Origin: Chryseobacterium sp. Tr-659
Lineage (GTDB): Bacteria > Bacteroidota > Bacteroidia > Flavobacteriales > Weeksellaceae
DNA: 64,000 bases
Direction of reading: 5' to 3'
NCBI RefSeq assembly: GCF_011752975.1
Contig: NZ_VWWP01000006.1
Coordinates: 273,017-337,016, forward strand
This document shows, piece by piece, positions 27,735-37,652 of the stretch (the stretch's first letter is position 1; each line of letters starts with the position of its first letter). The notes under the pieces are model-generated. The model saw nothing but the letters and a program-made list of their open reading frames with translations. It was not told the origin of the DNA and did not search any database. Position numbers and translations under genes: made by a program.

Positions 27735-29696
27735 ATGAAGAACCTTTTTCTAATTTTGCTTTTTTTCTCAACGACTGTATTCGCTCAAATAACCCAAACC
27801 AAAATACTTGATTTAAAATCTCCGGATGGAAAATTATGGGTTAAAATTAATTTGAATAAAACAATTCATTATACACTTTATTATGAAAAGACTCTTCTTA
27901 TTGATTCGGTAAACATCGGATTGGAAATTAGAGATAAGAAAGACATGAAAAATGTTCAAATAAAAAATTATACCTACTCCGAACACTCAGAAAATATCAA
28001 TCCTGTAGTTCCGCTTAAATTTTCACATATTGAAAGTAGATATAATGCACTTCTTATAAATCTCAAGAATGGTTTGTCGGTAGAATTTCGGCTATTCAAT
28101 ACGGCTATTGCTCATCGTCTGATTACAAACCTGAAAGAAGATATCCTAGTTTCAAATGAGCTTTTTGAAATAAATCTTCCTCAATCATATACTATTCATG
28201 GACAAAAAGTGAATAATTTTAAAACAGCGTATGAAGAACCATACAGCCACTTTTCAACAGCTCAGTGGAAATCTGAAAATGAAATGTTACTTTTACCAAC
28301 ACTTCTAACTATACCTTCAAATTTTAAATTATTAGTATCAGAAGCAGATTTAGAACAATACCCTGCTATGTTTTTGAAGAGTAACGGATCTAATAAAATA
28401 AAGGCTGTATTCCCACATGTCCCTTTGCAATTTGGTCCTGATGGGGATAGAAGCATGAAAATATTACGCGAAGGTAATTTTATTGCCAAAACAGCAGGCA
28501 ACAGAACCTTGCCATGGCGTTTTATTGTGGTAGCTCCTAAAGATAAAATATTAATAGAGAATACTATGGTCTTAAATCTGGGGCAAAAATCAGTTATTAC
28601 TGATACCAGCTGGATAAAACCGGGGCAGGTAAGCTGGGAATGGTGGAGTGATGCTTCACCGTATGGTCCTGATGTAAATTTTGTAGCTGGTTATAATTTG
28701 GAAACCTATAAATATTTTATTGATTTTGCATCTAAATATAAAATACCTTATATCATTCTGGATGAAGGGTGGGCAAAATCTACAGAAGATCCATTCACTC
28801 CTAATCCAGATATTAATTTGTCTGAACTTATTTCTTATGGGAAAAAGAAAAATGTTGATCTAATATTATGGCTGCCATGGCTGACCGTTGAAAAAAATTT
28901 TACCTTGTTCAAGACTTTTAATAGCTGGGGTATAAAAGGAATTAAGATTGATTTTATGGATAGGAGTGATCAATGGATGGTAGATTTTTATGAAAGAGTA
29001 GCTTCGGAAGCCGCAAAAAACAAATTATTTGTAGATTTTCATGGTTCATTTAAACCGGCGGGGCTGGAATTAAAATATCCTAATATATTATCCTATGAAG
29101 GAGTAAGAGGAATGGAGCAAATGGGAGGAGCTATACCTGATAATAGTTTATATCTGCCTTTTATCCGTAATGCAGTTGGACCTATGGATTATACCCCGGG
29201 AGCCATGATCAGTATGCAACCTGAAACGTATATATCCCAACGCCCAAACTCAGCAAGTATAGGAACTCGTGCCTATCAAATGGCTTTATATATAGTTTTT
29301 GAAAGTGGATTGCAAATGCTTGCTGATAATCCTACAATGTATTATAAAAATGACGATTGTACTTCTTTTATAACATCTGTTCCTACAACATGGGATGAGA
29401 CCAGGGTTATAGATGCTGAAGCTGGTCAATATTTATTGATAGCTAAAAGAAAAGGTAAAAAATGGTTTATTGGTGGAATTACTAACAATGCGGAAAAATG
29501 GCGTGATTTCAAAATTGACCTTAATTTTTTAGACAGAAATCAAAATTATAGCATGGAAGCTTTTTCTGATGGAATCAATGCGCCAAAGCAGGCCATGGAT
29601 TACAGAAGAGAGTTAAAAACAATAATTCCCAATCAAACAATTAGTATTAAGATGTCACGCAATGGAGGATGGGCAGCTATATTAAGTCCTAAATAG
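27735..29696 (+). CDS. Glycoside hydrolase family 97 enzyme
   Basis: The 653-residue protein has a signal peptide (FLILLFFSTTVFAQ), the GH97 N-terminal beta-sandwich (LKSPDGKLWVKI) and a catalytic barrel with VSWEWWSDASPYGPD and YIILDEGWAKS. Asp406 lies in GIKIDFMDRSDQ, where retaining GH97 alpha-galactosidases have their nucleophile while inverting SusB-type enzymes use distant glutamates. FVDFHGSFKPAG follows. It is therefore more likely a retaining alpha-glycosidase acting on alpha-galactosides or similar, in the periplasm. No SusC/SusD pair lies nearby. Confidence 0.88.
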   Translation: MKNLFLILLFFSTTVFAQITQTKILDLKSPDGKLWVKINLNKTIHYTLYYEKTLLIDSVNIGLEIRDKKDMKNVQIKNYTYSEHSENINPVVPLKFSHIESRYNALLINLKNGLSVEFRLFNTAIAHRLITNLKEDILVSNELFEINLPQSYTIHGQKVNNFKTAYEEPYSHFSTAQWKSENEMLLLPTLLTIPSNFKLLVSEADLEQYPAMFLKSNGSNKIKAVFPHVPLQFGPDGDRSMKILREGNFIAKTAGNRTLPWRFIVVAPKDKILIENTMVLNLGQKSVITDTSWIKPGQVSWEWWSDASPYGPDVNFVAGYNLETYKYFIDFASKYKIPYIILDEGWAKSTEDPFTPNPDINLSELISYGKKKNVDLILWLPWLTVEKNFTLFKTFNSWGIKGIKIDFMDRSDQWMVDFYERVASEAAKNKLFVDFHGSFKPAGLELKYPNILSYEGVRGMEQMGGAIPDNSLYLPFIRNAVGPMDYTPGAMISMQPETYISQRPNSASIGTRAYQMALYIVFESGLQMLADNPTMYYKNDDCTSFITSVPTTWDETRVIDAEAGQYLLIAKRKGKKWFIGGITNNAEKWRDFKIDLNFLDRNQNYSMEAFSDGINAPKQAMDYRRELKTIIPNQTISIKMSRNGGWAAILSPK

Positions 29697-30253
29697 AATA
29701 TCTTTTAAAAAAGATATTAAAAAGGCATTATTAAAAAAGTCTAGGTGTTTTAACCTGCTTTTTTAGAATCGCCTTTCAATTAATTCCAATAACTATGAGG
29801 TAATTGTTTTAATCGTTTATTATCGGGATAATAATAGAGATCAAAGGATTTTGTTTATTACTTTTGAATAAATATTTTTTTTCTAGATTTATTTTTTTGC
29901 GGCCCGCATAGGGCTGTTTTTTTATATAGTTAATAGAGGAAAAATCTTTTTTTTATACTTGTAAAGTGGCTTAAATCAATCTTTTAGGTCTTCAGGGTCT
30001 TTGTCCAAAAGAATATTACCATAGGTTATAAAAATCAAAACAATGTTTTGTTATTTAAGGCTTTTTTATTACTCGCTTTTTACCTATAAAACCAAAATTA
30101 TTATCATTTTATTCATACTGTAATAACCTCTGGGTAATTGTTTTTGTTAAAGATTATTAATTTTTATTCATTTATTTTGTTTTGCGAAAAAACAATGGAA
30201 TACCGCTGTTTTATTGTTAAATCATCTTAATTAATGTTTAATTTTTAGTATAT
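29697..30253. other. Intergenic region, no gene seen
   Basis: About 560 bp of AT-rich DNA between two same-strand genes. It holds a weak A/T-rich palindrome just after the GH97 stop (AATATCTTTT / AAAAGATATT) and another short imperfect hairpin around 29905. No coding frame is convincing. Confidence 0.45.
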
Positions 30254-30958
30254 ATGAAAAAAAGAATGTGTTTTTGCTTGTTTCTGTTAGGTGCTGGTTT
30301 GTCTGCACAAAATAAGCTCAAAGTTGGATTGGATGTAGGATACACCTATAATGCTCTTAATGGAAATTTCTCAAATTTAATTGATACAAAATACGCTGGA
30401 CGTTATGGATTTGGAATAAACCTTTCCGGGGAATATATGATCTGGAAATCTCTTTTTGTTTCTACGGGTATTTCATTTTTACAAAAAAACTATAAGTATG
30501 AGAGGATCGAATCTCATAATGGTTGGTACTCTGATTATACCAATAATTTTATTAGTCTTCCTTTGATGATAGGTACATATATTTTAAATAACCCTCATCA
30601 GGATAAAGGAGTGTGGATAAAAGCAGCAGGAGGTATCTATTCAGAATATTGGATGAGTAGAAAATATGATGGACAATATCCGGTTTTTAGCGGGCTATAT
30701 CCAGATGGGAACGTTCCTTATGTAAAGGTATCGGGAAAATATGATTTTAAAGAAAATGAAAATCAGTTGGATCGCTGGGGATACGGCATACAAGGGCAGG
30801 CGCAGTTAGGCTATTCCCTTAAAAAGTTGGATATATATGCTGCATACAACTATCAATATGGGCTTTCTGACATTAATATGTATAATGAGGATAAAAATAA
30901 AAAAGAGTCTTTTCGATCTTATATGATTTCTCTTGGGCTTTCTTACAAATTTAATTAA
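30254..30958 (+). CDS. Outer-membrane beta-barrel protein (PorT/OmpA-like barrel family)
   Basis: The 234-residue protein has a signal peptide (GAGLSAQ). Alternating amphipathic strands rich in Gly, Tyr and aromatic residues (YGFGINLSGEYMIW, LFVSTGISFL) lead to a C-terminal strand ending in aromatic-Lys-Phe-Asn (LSYKFN). These features fit the small outer-membrane barrels of Bacteroidota. It is followed after 26 bp by the S41 peptidase lipoprotein and probably forms an operon with it. A ligand is not predictable. Confidence 0.75.
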   Translation: MKKRMCFCLFLLGAGLSAQNKLKVGLDVGYTYNALNGNFSNLIDTKYAGRYGFGINLSGEYMIWKSLFVSTGISFLQKNYKYERIESHNGWYSDYTNNFISLPLMIGTYILNNPHQDKGVWIKAAGGIYSEYWMSRKYDGQYPVFSGLYPDGNVPYVKVSGKYDFKENENQLDRWGYGIQGQAQLGYSLKKLDIYAAYNYQYGLSDINMYNEDKNKKESFRSYMISLGLSYKFN

Positions 30959-30984
30959 CACTTTATTTAATACCACTTTTAATT

Positions 30985-32661
30985 ATGAGAAAAAAAATTA
31001 TGAAAATACCTTTTTGGGTGCTGAGCTTTTTTTTGTTGATGACCTCTTTAGGGTCTTGTGTAAAAGATGACGAACTATCTATAACAGAACCTACACGATA
31101 TACTAATGCTGATGTTAAGTCATATGCAGATCTTTTCAAAATATTCTGGACAGTAATGGATCAGCGGTATGCGTATTTCTATGAACAAAAGAAAACAGGT
31201 GGTATGGATTGGAATGCTGTTTATCATGAATATTATCCTAAGTTTGCTGCATTGAAGACTTTTGGGAGAAGTACAGAAAACGATGGTGATATTGATGCGG
31301 ACCAAAAAAAAGCTCAGAAATATTTTGAAGAAATTATCAATCCTATTATGGATGTGCATTTTTATGTTAAAATTTCGATGCCAGTTTCGAATAATGGTAT
31401 TATAGGTACTTATACATTTGAAGGGAATGCGAGAAAGAAAGTTGGAGCAGCTAATAAATATTATTTTGATTTGAAATATAATTATATGAAAGATAAGCTG
31501 GCAGAAGGTTCATTATTATCGGAAAGCGAACTATTAGCTGGAAACTTAAAATCAAACCCTGATATTTATTATTTCAGCTTTGCTGAGTTCAGTCTTGCGA
31601 AAAATTGGAAAATTAATCTAAAAGATAGGTATCTAAGTCCGGATCCTGGAAATAGCTCATTATTGACAGTTGCTGATATTGAAAAAAGCACCAAATTGAA
31701 TGAAATTAAAGATGTGAACCTAAGGACTAAGGTAAAAAACTTTACGATTGGTATTTTAAATCAATGGAATGCTTTTCCTGCTTCCGATGAGGTTAAAACT
31801 TTTAAAGATCAGCTGGCAATTTTTAAAACTAGTGAAATAATTTCAGATGCCTTCATAGAAACAACCAAAAAAGCATTGACGAAATCTAAAAACTTAATTG
31901 CTTATAATAAGGAAAAGACTTATGGAGATCTTTTAACAAATGAGAGTGGAGCTTATATTGAATGGTTTGTGGGTAAAATGAATAATCATGTAAATTATGG
32001 ATATGTCTTTCCTCATTTTCAAAATAGCGCAATGGAAATAATAAGTAGAGCTCCTTTTTATAAAAAATTTCTAAATCCGTTACACAAAGGGGATTTTAAG
32101 AAAATTATTATTGACTTAAGGTCTAATGGAGGAGGAATGCTTATAGATGCCCGCTTTTTTTCAGACCGATTTATTACTCAAAATAAAATATGGGGATATC
32201 AGAGAACAAAAGAGGGGAATGGACAATTTAACTATACACCCTGGGTTCCTACGTATGCAAATCCTCATCAATTTGGAATTCCTTCAAATATTCCTATTGC
32301 CATTTTAACAGACAAAGGAAGTGTAAGCATGGCAGAAATTACAACGATGATGTTAAAAAGTCAGGGAAACCAGGTTGTTTCCATAGGAGATTACACCGCC
32401 GGAGGAACTGCAGGATTATCCAGTGATCTGGATGAGTTTAATGGAGGAATAATCGATAAAGTTACAGGGTATCTTCAATTCTATATGCCGCTAATGGCGT
32501 TTAAAAATGCTGATGGGCAAGTGATAGAAGGGATTGGAGTAAAGCCTGATATTTATGTTACTCCACCAACTGATGCGGAGATCAATACGATGAAAAATAG
32601 TCCTTCCGCCTTTATAGATAGAGTGATGAACGAGGCCATAAAATATATTTCTTCTAAATAA
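30985..32661 (+). CDS. S41 family (C-terminal-processing-like) peptidase lipoprotein
   Basis: The 558-residue protein has a lipoprotein signal (TSLGSC). The N-terminal half lacks a clear PDZ domain. The S41 fold follows with KIIIDLRSNGGG and the nucleophile Ser448 in TDKGSVSMAE; the base would be a Lys near KSQGNQVV. YTAGGTAGL supplies the usual downstream loop. It probably cleaves envelope proteins or peptides from the periplasmic face of the membrane. It is translated 26 bp after the barrel protein gene. A strong terminator follows. Confidence 0.85.
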   Translation: MRKKIMKIPFWVLSFFLLMTSLGSCVKDDELSITEPTRYTNADVKSYADLFKIFWTVMDQRYAYFYEQKKTGGMDWNAVYHEYYPKFAALKTFGRSTENDGDIDADQKKAQKYFEEIINPIMDVHFYVKISMPVSNNGIIGTYTFEGNARKKVGAANKYYFDLKYNYMKDKLAEGSLLSESELLAGNLKSNPDIYYFSFAEFSLAKNWKINLKDRYLSPDPGNSSLLTVADIEKSTKLNEIKDVNLRTKVKNFTIGILNQWNAFPASDEVKTFKDQLAIFKTSEIISDAFIETTKKALTKSKNLIAYNKEKTYGDLLTNESGAYIEWFVGKMNNHVNYGYVFPHFQNSAMEIISRAPFYKKFLNPLHKGDFKKIIIDLRSNGGGMLIDARFFSDRFITQNKIWGYQRTKEGNGQFNYTPWVPTYANPHQFGIPSNIPIAILTDKGSVSMAEITTMMLKSQGNQVVSIGDYTAGGTAGLSSDLDEFNGGIIDKVTGYLQFYMPLMAFKNADGQVIEGIGVKPDIYVTPPTDAEINTMKNSPSAFIDRVMNEAIKYISSK

Positions 32662-32680
32662 CATTATTTTTTAAAACCAA

Positions 32681-32713
32681 ATATGAGAAGCTATTGCTTC
32701 TCATATTTTTTTT
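32681..32713 (+). terminator. Terminator of the barrel/S41 operon
   Basis: An 11-bp perfect stem ATATGAGAAGC / GCTTCTCATAT with a TATT loop, followed by eight T. Confidence 0.9.
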
Positions 32714-33145
32714 AATAATCAAATAGATGTATAGACTTGCTGATATTATTTTATCTGTTGTGTACACAGTATGATGATTTATTTTGTAATGCAGCATGTT
32801 TTTCTTGCATTTTTAATGTAACGCTCTATCAAAAGGTATATATCGGCTTTTATTAGACGTTAAGAACTACCAGGTTAAATAGAGGGTATATCAATTGTAT
32901 ACTGAGGTAATCTCTTACTTTATAAATTTACTGCTTCCAACAAAATATTGGAGAAAAATCAGTTGTTTAAAGTTTAAATAATCCTCTTTCTCATACTATA
33001 AGTAAAATCCAGCCTGAAGTCATTTTCCAGGCTGGACTAGCTATATTATATCATCATCCAGAAATAATTTTTCTACAGATGGAAGAAAAATTGCTTTGGC
33101 AGTTCCTTCAAAGTAAAACTTAATTAAAATTCATTTTTTATAGTA
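32714..33145. other. Intergenic region with a minus-strand terminator
   Basis: About 430 bp without a gene. The hairpin at 33001-33036 is its only clear feature. Confidence 0.5.
33001..33036 (-). terminator. Probable terminator of the 33-35 kb secreted-protein genes
   Basis: A 9-bp perfect stem TCCAGCCTG / CAGGCTGGA with an 11-base loop. On the minus strand it is followed by ttttact. It lies about 110 bp past the stop of the gene it would terminate. Confidence 0.45.
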
Positions 33146-34150
33146 TTACTTTTCAAAAAGTTGAAAGCTAAAATCCTTTATTTTAATATTTAAAAGTTTC
33201 TTTTCATTAATGGAATAATTTCCAGCAAAATTTCCAGCATTGGTTTTAAAAATAGATCTTTTAGGTTTTATTATGATTTCCAGTACATTATTAGAAGAAT
33301 TAAGTGCTGTGTTAGATAAATCTATAATATAAAATTTACCAGCATCCTTTACTCCGCTCGAAGCTTGTGGAATATCAAAAACTACATCAGCATAGGTTGA
33401 AACAATATTGTTGTTGATGTTAAATTCAATATCATAAACAAGCCAGTTCCCATTATTAATAATCGCATTATCAATTGTTGCAGTAGATATCTTATAATCA
33501 AAAGATAAGATTGCGTACTTATCAGTGCCTATTTTATTCTTATTAAATGTAATTCGATATGAATAATCAAATTGTGTTGTAGTTGGTGGAATACATTCAT
33601 TCGGATGCGCGGATATATTACAATTCCCAATGAGTTGAGAATAAGAATATACTCTTGTTACAGCATCATTAATATTGAAAGATCTTAAAGATGTTAAAGA
33701 ATAGCTGTTATATTCAGGAATATCATTTGTACTGGCTACTTTGTACCAGGCAGGTGTATCAGAGGTCCCGGAATTATAGTACATACCTGTTCCTCCCTGT
33801 AATGAATTATTAATGTTGTATATCAGAAGCCCATTAGCAGGTTTTGTTATAGTCTGTTTATCTGTTTTAGACTGGAGACTTATTTTTGGAAGAAGAACAC
33901 CTTTATTTTCTGACTTCAAATGCATTACTGCAGAGCTATCGGGGAGGATAGTCCCGATTCCCATACTTCCTGAAGAGGTAAAAACAATATCATTGGCTTG
34001 CTGAATGGTTGTAGGAACTCCCGTTTTTGGGTTATCCTTTTTCCCATCAATATGAAACATCGTTTGCGGATTAGCAGTGTTAATACCAATCTGACTTCTA
34101 TAAAGGTTGGACCATAAGAGTAGAATAAAATATGTAATATATTTAGCCAT
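33146..34150 (-). CDS. Secreted VGIN-type protein (phage-tail-like N-terminus)
   Basis: The 334-residue protein has a signal peptide followed at once by the motif QIGINTANPQTMFHIDG, then NKGVLLPKISLQSKTD and NGLLIYN, a pattern shared with four other secreted proteins in the window. The C-terminal 180 residues are beta-rich and probably fold as a jelly roll, but I recognise no family. No T9SS tail is seen. It follows a paralogue on the same strand with a 42-bp gap, so the two probably form an operon. Function is unknown. Confidence 0.6.
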   Translation of the reverse strand: MAKYITYFILLLWSNLYRSQIGINTANPQTMFHIDGKKDNPKTGVPTTIQQANDIVFTSSGSMGIGTILPDSSAVMHLKSENKGVLLPKISLQSKTDKQTITKPANGLLIYNINNSLQGGTGMYYNSGTSDTPAWYKVASTNDIPEYNSYSLTSLRSFNINDAVTRVYSYSQLIGNCNISAHPNECIPPTTTQFDYSYRITFNKNKIGTDKYAILSFDYKISTATIDNAIINNGNWLVYDIEFNINNNIVSTYADVVFDIPQASSGVKDAGKFYIIDLSNTALNSSNNVLEIIIKPKRSIFKTNAGNFAGNYSINEKKLLNIKIKDFSFQLFEK

Positions 34151-34192
34151 AATCTTCAGTTTTTTGAATGTTTATTCCGGGTTAAGAATGAT

Positions 34193-35086
34193 CTAATTGG
34201 ATTCTATTAAGCTTCCTGCTCTTGTGGCGTGAATAATGTTCTCAGCCCATCCGCCTCCTACGGTAGCAACTTTTACTGGTTTAAACATCACGCCTAAAAA
34301 GCTGCCTGTACTTAAGTCTGTAGAAGCTTTTGTCTGGCCTGCGATATAATAATATGTTTTAGGTTTATCACTCGTATTATGAATAATTAAAGAGCCTGAG
34401 AGCAAGGCCATATCAACTGTATTTATAGGGAGTAGCCCACTGATAAGGGTGGGCCCGCCAGCTTCAATATCGTTTGTAATTTTGCAGTCTCCAAAATTAG
34501 TTCCGCATTTCGAGTCTGAAAAAGAGGTTCTTATCCAGATGGCATTTCCTATTATTGGAGCTATTCCACCACCACCATCCCGTATCAACAACGTATAAGC
34601 AGTCACAAACCAGTCGCCTGGAGGCAGGGTGATGTAAGATCCGGTATTAGCATAGCCATCAATACTCTTGAATGGAATGTCTAATCCATTACCTCTTTTT
34701 CCTCTTATATAATCTAATTTGTAAGGTGCCCAGACAGCATCACCGCTATCATCCAGGGAAGTGAGTACATACCCTTTTTGTTGATTGCCATCTTTTATTC
34801 TAATGGCTGGAATAACAGATGATGGATTATTTTGTCCAGGTCCTGTTATATCCAAGCTTCTTTGAGGATTTATATTTCCAATTCCAAGAGCAGCATTCCC
34901 ATTAATTGTTTTAATAGAAACATCATCTGAAGTCTGTTTTTCTGAAAAATTATCACCGGAGGTAGGGTTGTTTTTTAATAGATCTATATGGATGTTAGCC
35001 TTTGGATTGGGAGTGTTAAATCCAATTTGAGCATGTATGCACATTGAAAAATATAAAAAACTTAGAAGTTCGATTTTTTTTCTCAT
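34193..35086 (-). CDS. Secreted VGIN-type protein
   Basis: The 297-residue protein has a signal peptide and the mature start QIGFNTPNPKANIHIDL, close to its downstream neighbour. The segment ALGIGNINPQRSLDI repeats the same motif internally. The C-terminal half, from about residue 130 (RGKRGNGLDIPF), looks like a compact beta-sandwich, perhaps similar to C1q/TNF-like or tail-fibre heads. No sorting tail is visible. It is the first gene of a probable two-gene operon. Role unknown. Confidence 0.6.
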   Translation of the reverse strand: MRKKIELLSFLYFSMCIHAQIGFNTPNPKANIHIDLLKNNPTSGDNFSEKQTSDDVSIKTINGNAALGIGNINPQRSLDITGPGQNNPSSVIPAIRIKDGNQQKGYVLTSLDDSGDAVWAPYKLDYIRGKRGNGLDIPFKSIDGYANTGSYITLPPGDWFVTAYTLLIRDGGGGIAPIIGNAIWIRTSFSDSKCGTNFGDCKITNDIEAGGPTLISGLLPINTVDMALLSGSLIIHNTSDKPKTYYYIAGQTKASTDLSTGSFLGVMFKPVKVATVGGGWAENIIHATRAGSLIESN

Positions 35087-35747
35087 AATTTATAGTGTTT
35101 GTTTTGAATAATGATAATATATAATCATAGGTAATATTTTGCAAAGGTATTTATAAGTTGTTATTGTGAATTGTTTATTGTCTTGAAATCCAATTACTTG
35201 TAGGTTAGTCTTTTTAATGGTCGGCGTAATAATATTTACCGTCCTGAGATTAATAATGCCATATTTCAATTAATCTGATTGAAATCCTTATTGGGCAGGT
35301 AATACATTGAATTGCTCTTACCAAGAGTATTAGGTTAATTAGCTCTCGATTTAGAGCAGTTAACTTTAGTTAACATTAGTTAGTTGATTATTAACAGTTT
35401 ACCTTGTGTAGCTTATTTAAGTTTGCAGTATAGATTTAGGATAACTTAATAACACCAGGTTCCTGTATAATTCAGTTATTAAATGGTATTAAGCTATTTC
35501 CATGATGAAAAAAGACGGGATTTCAGGTATGCATCCAGAGTATGGAACTTGCCAAGAAAGAGGATGATGCCATCCTGACTGACTTCACGGGATACAGACA
35601 TGAAAATTGTAGAGACATAGAGGAATTCGTGTGGAGCGAGCCATATATCTTACTTACAGAATGATGTTGTATCAGCTTCTCAAAAAAATCCTTGAATGTG
35701 GGATGAATTATTATAAAAAAAACATATTAATTAAAAAAAAAGAAATT
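35087..35747. other. Long leader/intergenic region with a gene remnant
   Basis: The region between the divergent VGIN operon and the thioredoxin-like gene holds a DsbD-like remnant at 35518-35695. It is otherwise AT-rich with no further gene that I can support. Confidence 0.5.
35518..35695 (+). pseudogene. Remnant of a DsbD-type C-terminal thioredoxin domain
   Basis: A 40-codon frame from 35542 reads MELAKKEDDAILTDFTGY then RHENCRDIEEFVWSEP. This closely follows the thioredoxin-like end of DsbD/thiol-disulfide interchange proteins (AKxxxKPIxLDFTGxxCVNCRKMEExVWS). The first active-site Cys is replaced by His. A stop at 35662 and a frameshift (continuing NDVVSASQKNP) end it, and the membrane part is missing. 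It is therefore a fragment, not a working gene. A complete thioredoxin-like protein is encoded 50 bp further on. Confidence 0.6.
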
Positions 35748-36941
35748 ATGAACGTAAAAAGAGCAGGTAGTATATTGCTGATTTTATTGAGCTTATTTAT
35801 GTTTGGGCAAGAGAATAAAGGAATCAGATTTGAAGAAAAAAGCTTCCAAGCCCTATTAGACATGGCCAAGAAAGAAAACAAACTTATTTTTATAGATGCC
35901 TATACAGTATGGTGCGCACCATGTAAGTTGATGTCAAAGAATATTTTTCCTTTAACCTCTGTTGGAGATTATTATAATTCCAGATTTATCAATGCTAAAT
36001 TTGATATGGAAAAAGGTGATGGAATTAATATAGCCCAAAAATATAATATAAAATCATTTCCAACTTACTTATTCTTGGACGGAGATGGGAATGTTATTCA
36101 TTTAGCTGGTGGGTCTTATAATGAAGTAGAATTTATAGATTTAGGAAAAGCTGCAGAAGATCCCAACAAGAATATTCAGGGCCTAAAAAATAAGTTTGAA
36201 AATGGAGATCGGGATTCTAGTTTGGTTAAAACTCTTTATAATCTTCTAAGGTTCCAAAGTAATAATTTTGCGGATAAGGTAATTGTTGCCTATTTTGATA
36301 TAATAAAGGATCAGGAAATTACGAAGGACGATGTTAAAAGCCTATTAGTATTTATTCAGGATTCTGATAGCCCGAAATACAAGATTGTTAAAAATAAGGA
36401 AAAAGTTATTAGAGGATTAATCGGGGATAAAGAATATAAATCTTTTATTGATCAGATAATGATTAAAGATGTTTTTAAAAAATCATATGATCCTAATACT
36501 AAAAAAATTGACGAACAGAATTTTCTCCGGGAAACTGAAAAGTTTTTAGGGAAAATAAAAGCAAAAAGTGCCTTGTTGAATATGAAGGCAAACATAGCGC
36601 TTGAAAACAAGGATTATCAATCTTATGAGCAAATAATATCAGAACAATTTAAAATAATATCTAAAGATGCAGATCCCGAAGAACTCTTTCAGGCAGCATG
36701 GAGATTTAATTATTTGTTCACTAATCCTGAGTCTCTTAAAAAAGCAATTGTCTGGTGCAAAGAGTCTATTAAAAGAAGTGGTGAAACTTATGCAAATACG
36801 AAGACTCTGGCTGCACTTTATAAAAAAACCGGAGATCACAAAAAAGCTCTCATAGAAGCACAAAAGTCATTAAGTCTTTCAAAAAAGAAGGGAATTGAAA
36901 ATCGAGAAGCTGAGGATTTAATTCAATCATTGACTCAATAA
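35748..36941 (+). CDS. Secreted thioredoxin-fold protein with TPR-like C-terminus
   Basis: The start at 35748 gives a good signal peptide (MNVKRAGSILLILLSLFMFGQ) and a 397-residue protein; an upstream GTG-initiated frame is unlikely because it overlaps the remnant. The thioredoxin domain (about residues 30-140) has Cys56 and Cys59 in VWCAPCKLM and the cis-Pro loop KSFPTYLFLDGDG. Helical repeats resembling TPRs follow to the end (KKTGDHKKALIEAQKSL). It should act as a periplasmic disulfide oxidoreductase or chaperone. No clear operon partner is present. Confidence 0.82.
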   Translation: MNVKRAGSILLILLSLFMFGQENKGIRFEEKSFQALLDMAKKENKLIFIDAYTVWCAPCKLMSKNIFPLTSVGDYYNSRFINAKFDMEKGDGINIAQKYNIKSFPTYLFLDGDGNVIHLAGGSYNEVEFIDLGKAAEDPNKNIQGLKNKFENGDRDSSLVKTLYNLLRFQSNNFADKVIVAYFDIIKDQEITKDDVKSLLVFIQDSDSPKYKIVKNKEKVIRGLIGDKEYKSFIDQIMIKDVFKKSYDPNTKKIDEQNFLRETEKFLGKIKAKSALLNMKANIALENKDYQSYEQIISEQFKIISKDADPEELFQAAWRFNYLFTNPESLKKAIVWCKESIKRSGETYANTKTLAALYKKTGDHKKALIEAQKSLSLSKKKGIENREAEDLIQSLTQ

Positions 36942-37042
36942 TATTTTACACCCATGCGATTTGAGATCGAAAGAGTTGTTTTAATATAAAAAAATACAAA
37001 TGATTATATTATATAGAAGATGATTTTAGATACAATTTTATA

Positions 37043-37237
37043 TTAGATGCTGTTTTTAGATTTTTTTATAGAAATTGTAGCTGCTATATCACTCAAAACA
37101 AGTAAAGAAATTTGTGAAAGCCATTTCCAGATTGAAATGGCTTCCTCTTCTAGATCTTCGGCTAAATAAACTCCCATATGATTTGTTTCCGTTGTTTCGT
37201 TTGTAGTAGAAGTGTTTTTGTGAAAAAATATTTCCAT
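37043..37237 (-). CDS. Small hypothetical protein downstream of HTH module copy 2
   Basis: A 64-residue frame with an acidic centre (AEDLEEEAISIWKWLSQI) and a hydrophobic C-terminal stretch. I recognise no family. It lies 21 bp after the stop of another small gene on the same strand, which supports a real operon. It may be a cargo or accessory product of the HTH module. Expression is unproven. Confidence 0.4.
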   Translation of the reverse strand: MEIFFHKNTSTTNETTETNHMGVYLAEDLEEEAISIWKWLSQISLLVLSDIAATISIKKSKNSI

Positions 37238-37258
37238 AAATATAAAGTTGATGGTATG

Positions 37259-37513
37259 TTAATGTTCGTAATATCTATTATTCCAATTTTCTACTGCTAA
37301 AAAAAGGTCTAAATAATATTTAAATATCATATTTTCCTTCATCCATATTATCCATTTTTCTGTATAGCCAAGAATCGTATTTTCTCCGGTAAATATCAGT
37401 AAATGATTAAAGGGACTTCTGGCATAAATGGTATCTAATGTATTTCCGAATTGTTTCTCCCATCCTGATGGCATAGGACTAAGAGATAGAATAAGATTTG
37501 AATTGTAAATCAT
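37259..37513 (-). CDS. Small hypothetical protein downstream of HTH module copy 2
   Basis: An 84-residue frame, rich in aromatic residues (PSGWEKQFGNTL, EKWIIWMKEN), without a signal peptide or known domain. It lies about 140 bp after the stop of HTH protein B on the same strand and is followed closely by another small frame. Composition looks like a real soluble protein, but no homologue comes to mind. Confidence 0.45.
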   Translation of the reverse strand: MIYNSNLILSLSPMPSGWEKQFGNTLDTIYARSPFNHLLIFTGENTILGYTEKWIIWMKENMIFKYYLDLFLAVENWNNRYYEH

Positions 37514-37652
37514 TTTTATTTTATAGTGTTAAAATTATATACTCTTATTTCTGGGTATAAAATGTTTATTGACAACTTTATCTTAAATAATACAAACAAT
37601 CTATTATATATTGTATTACGTAAGAGTGATTGATCATAGAGCCCTTTAAATT

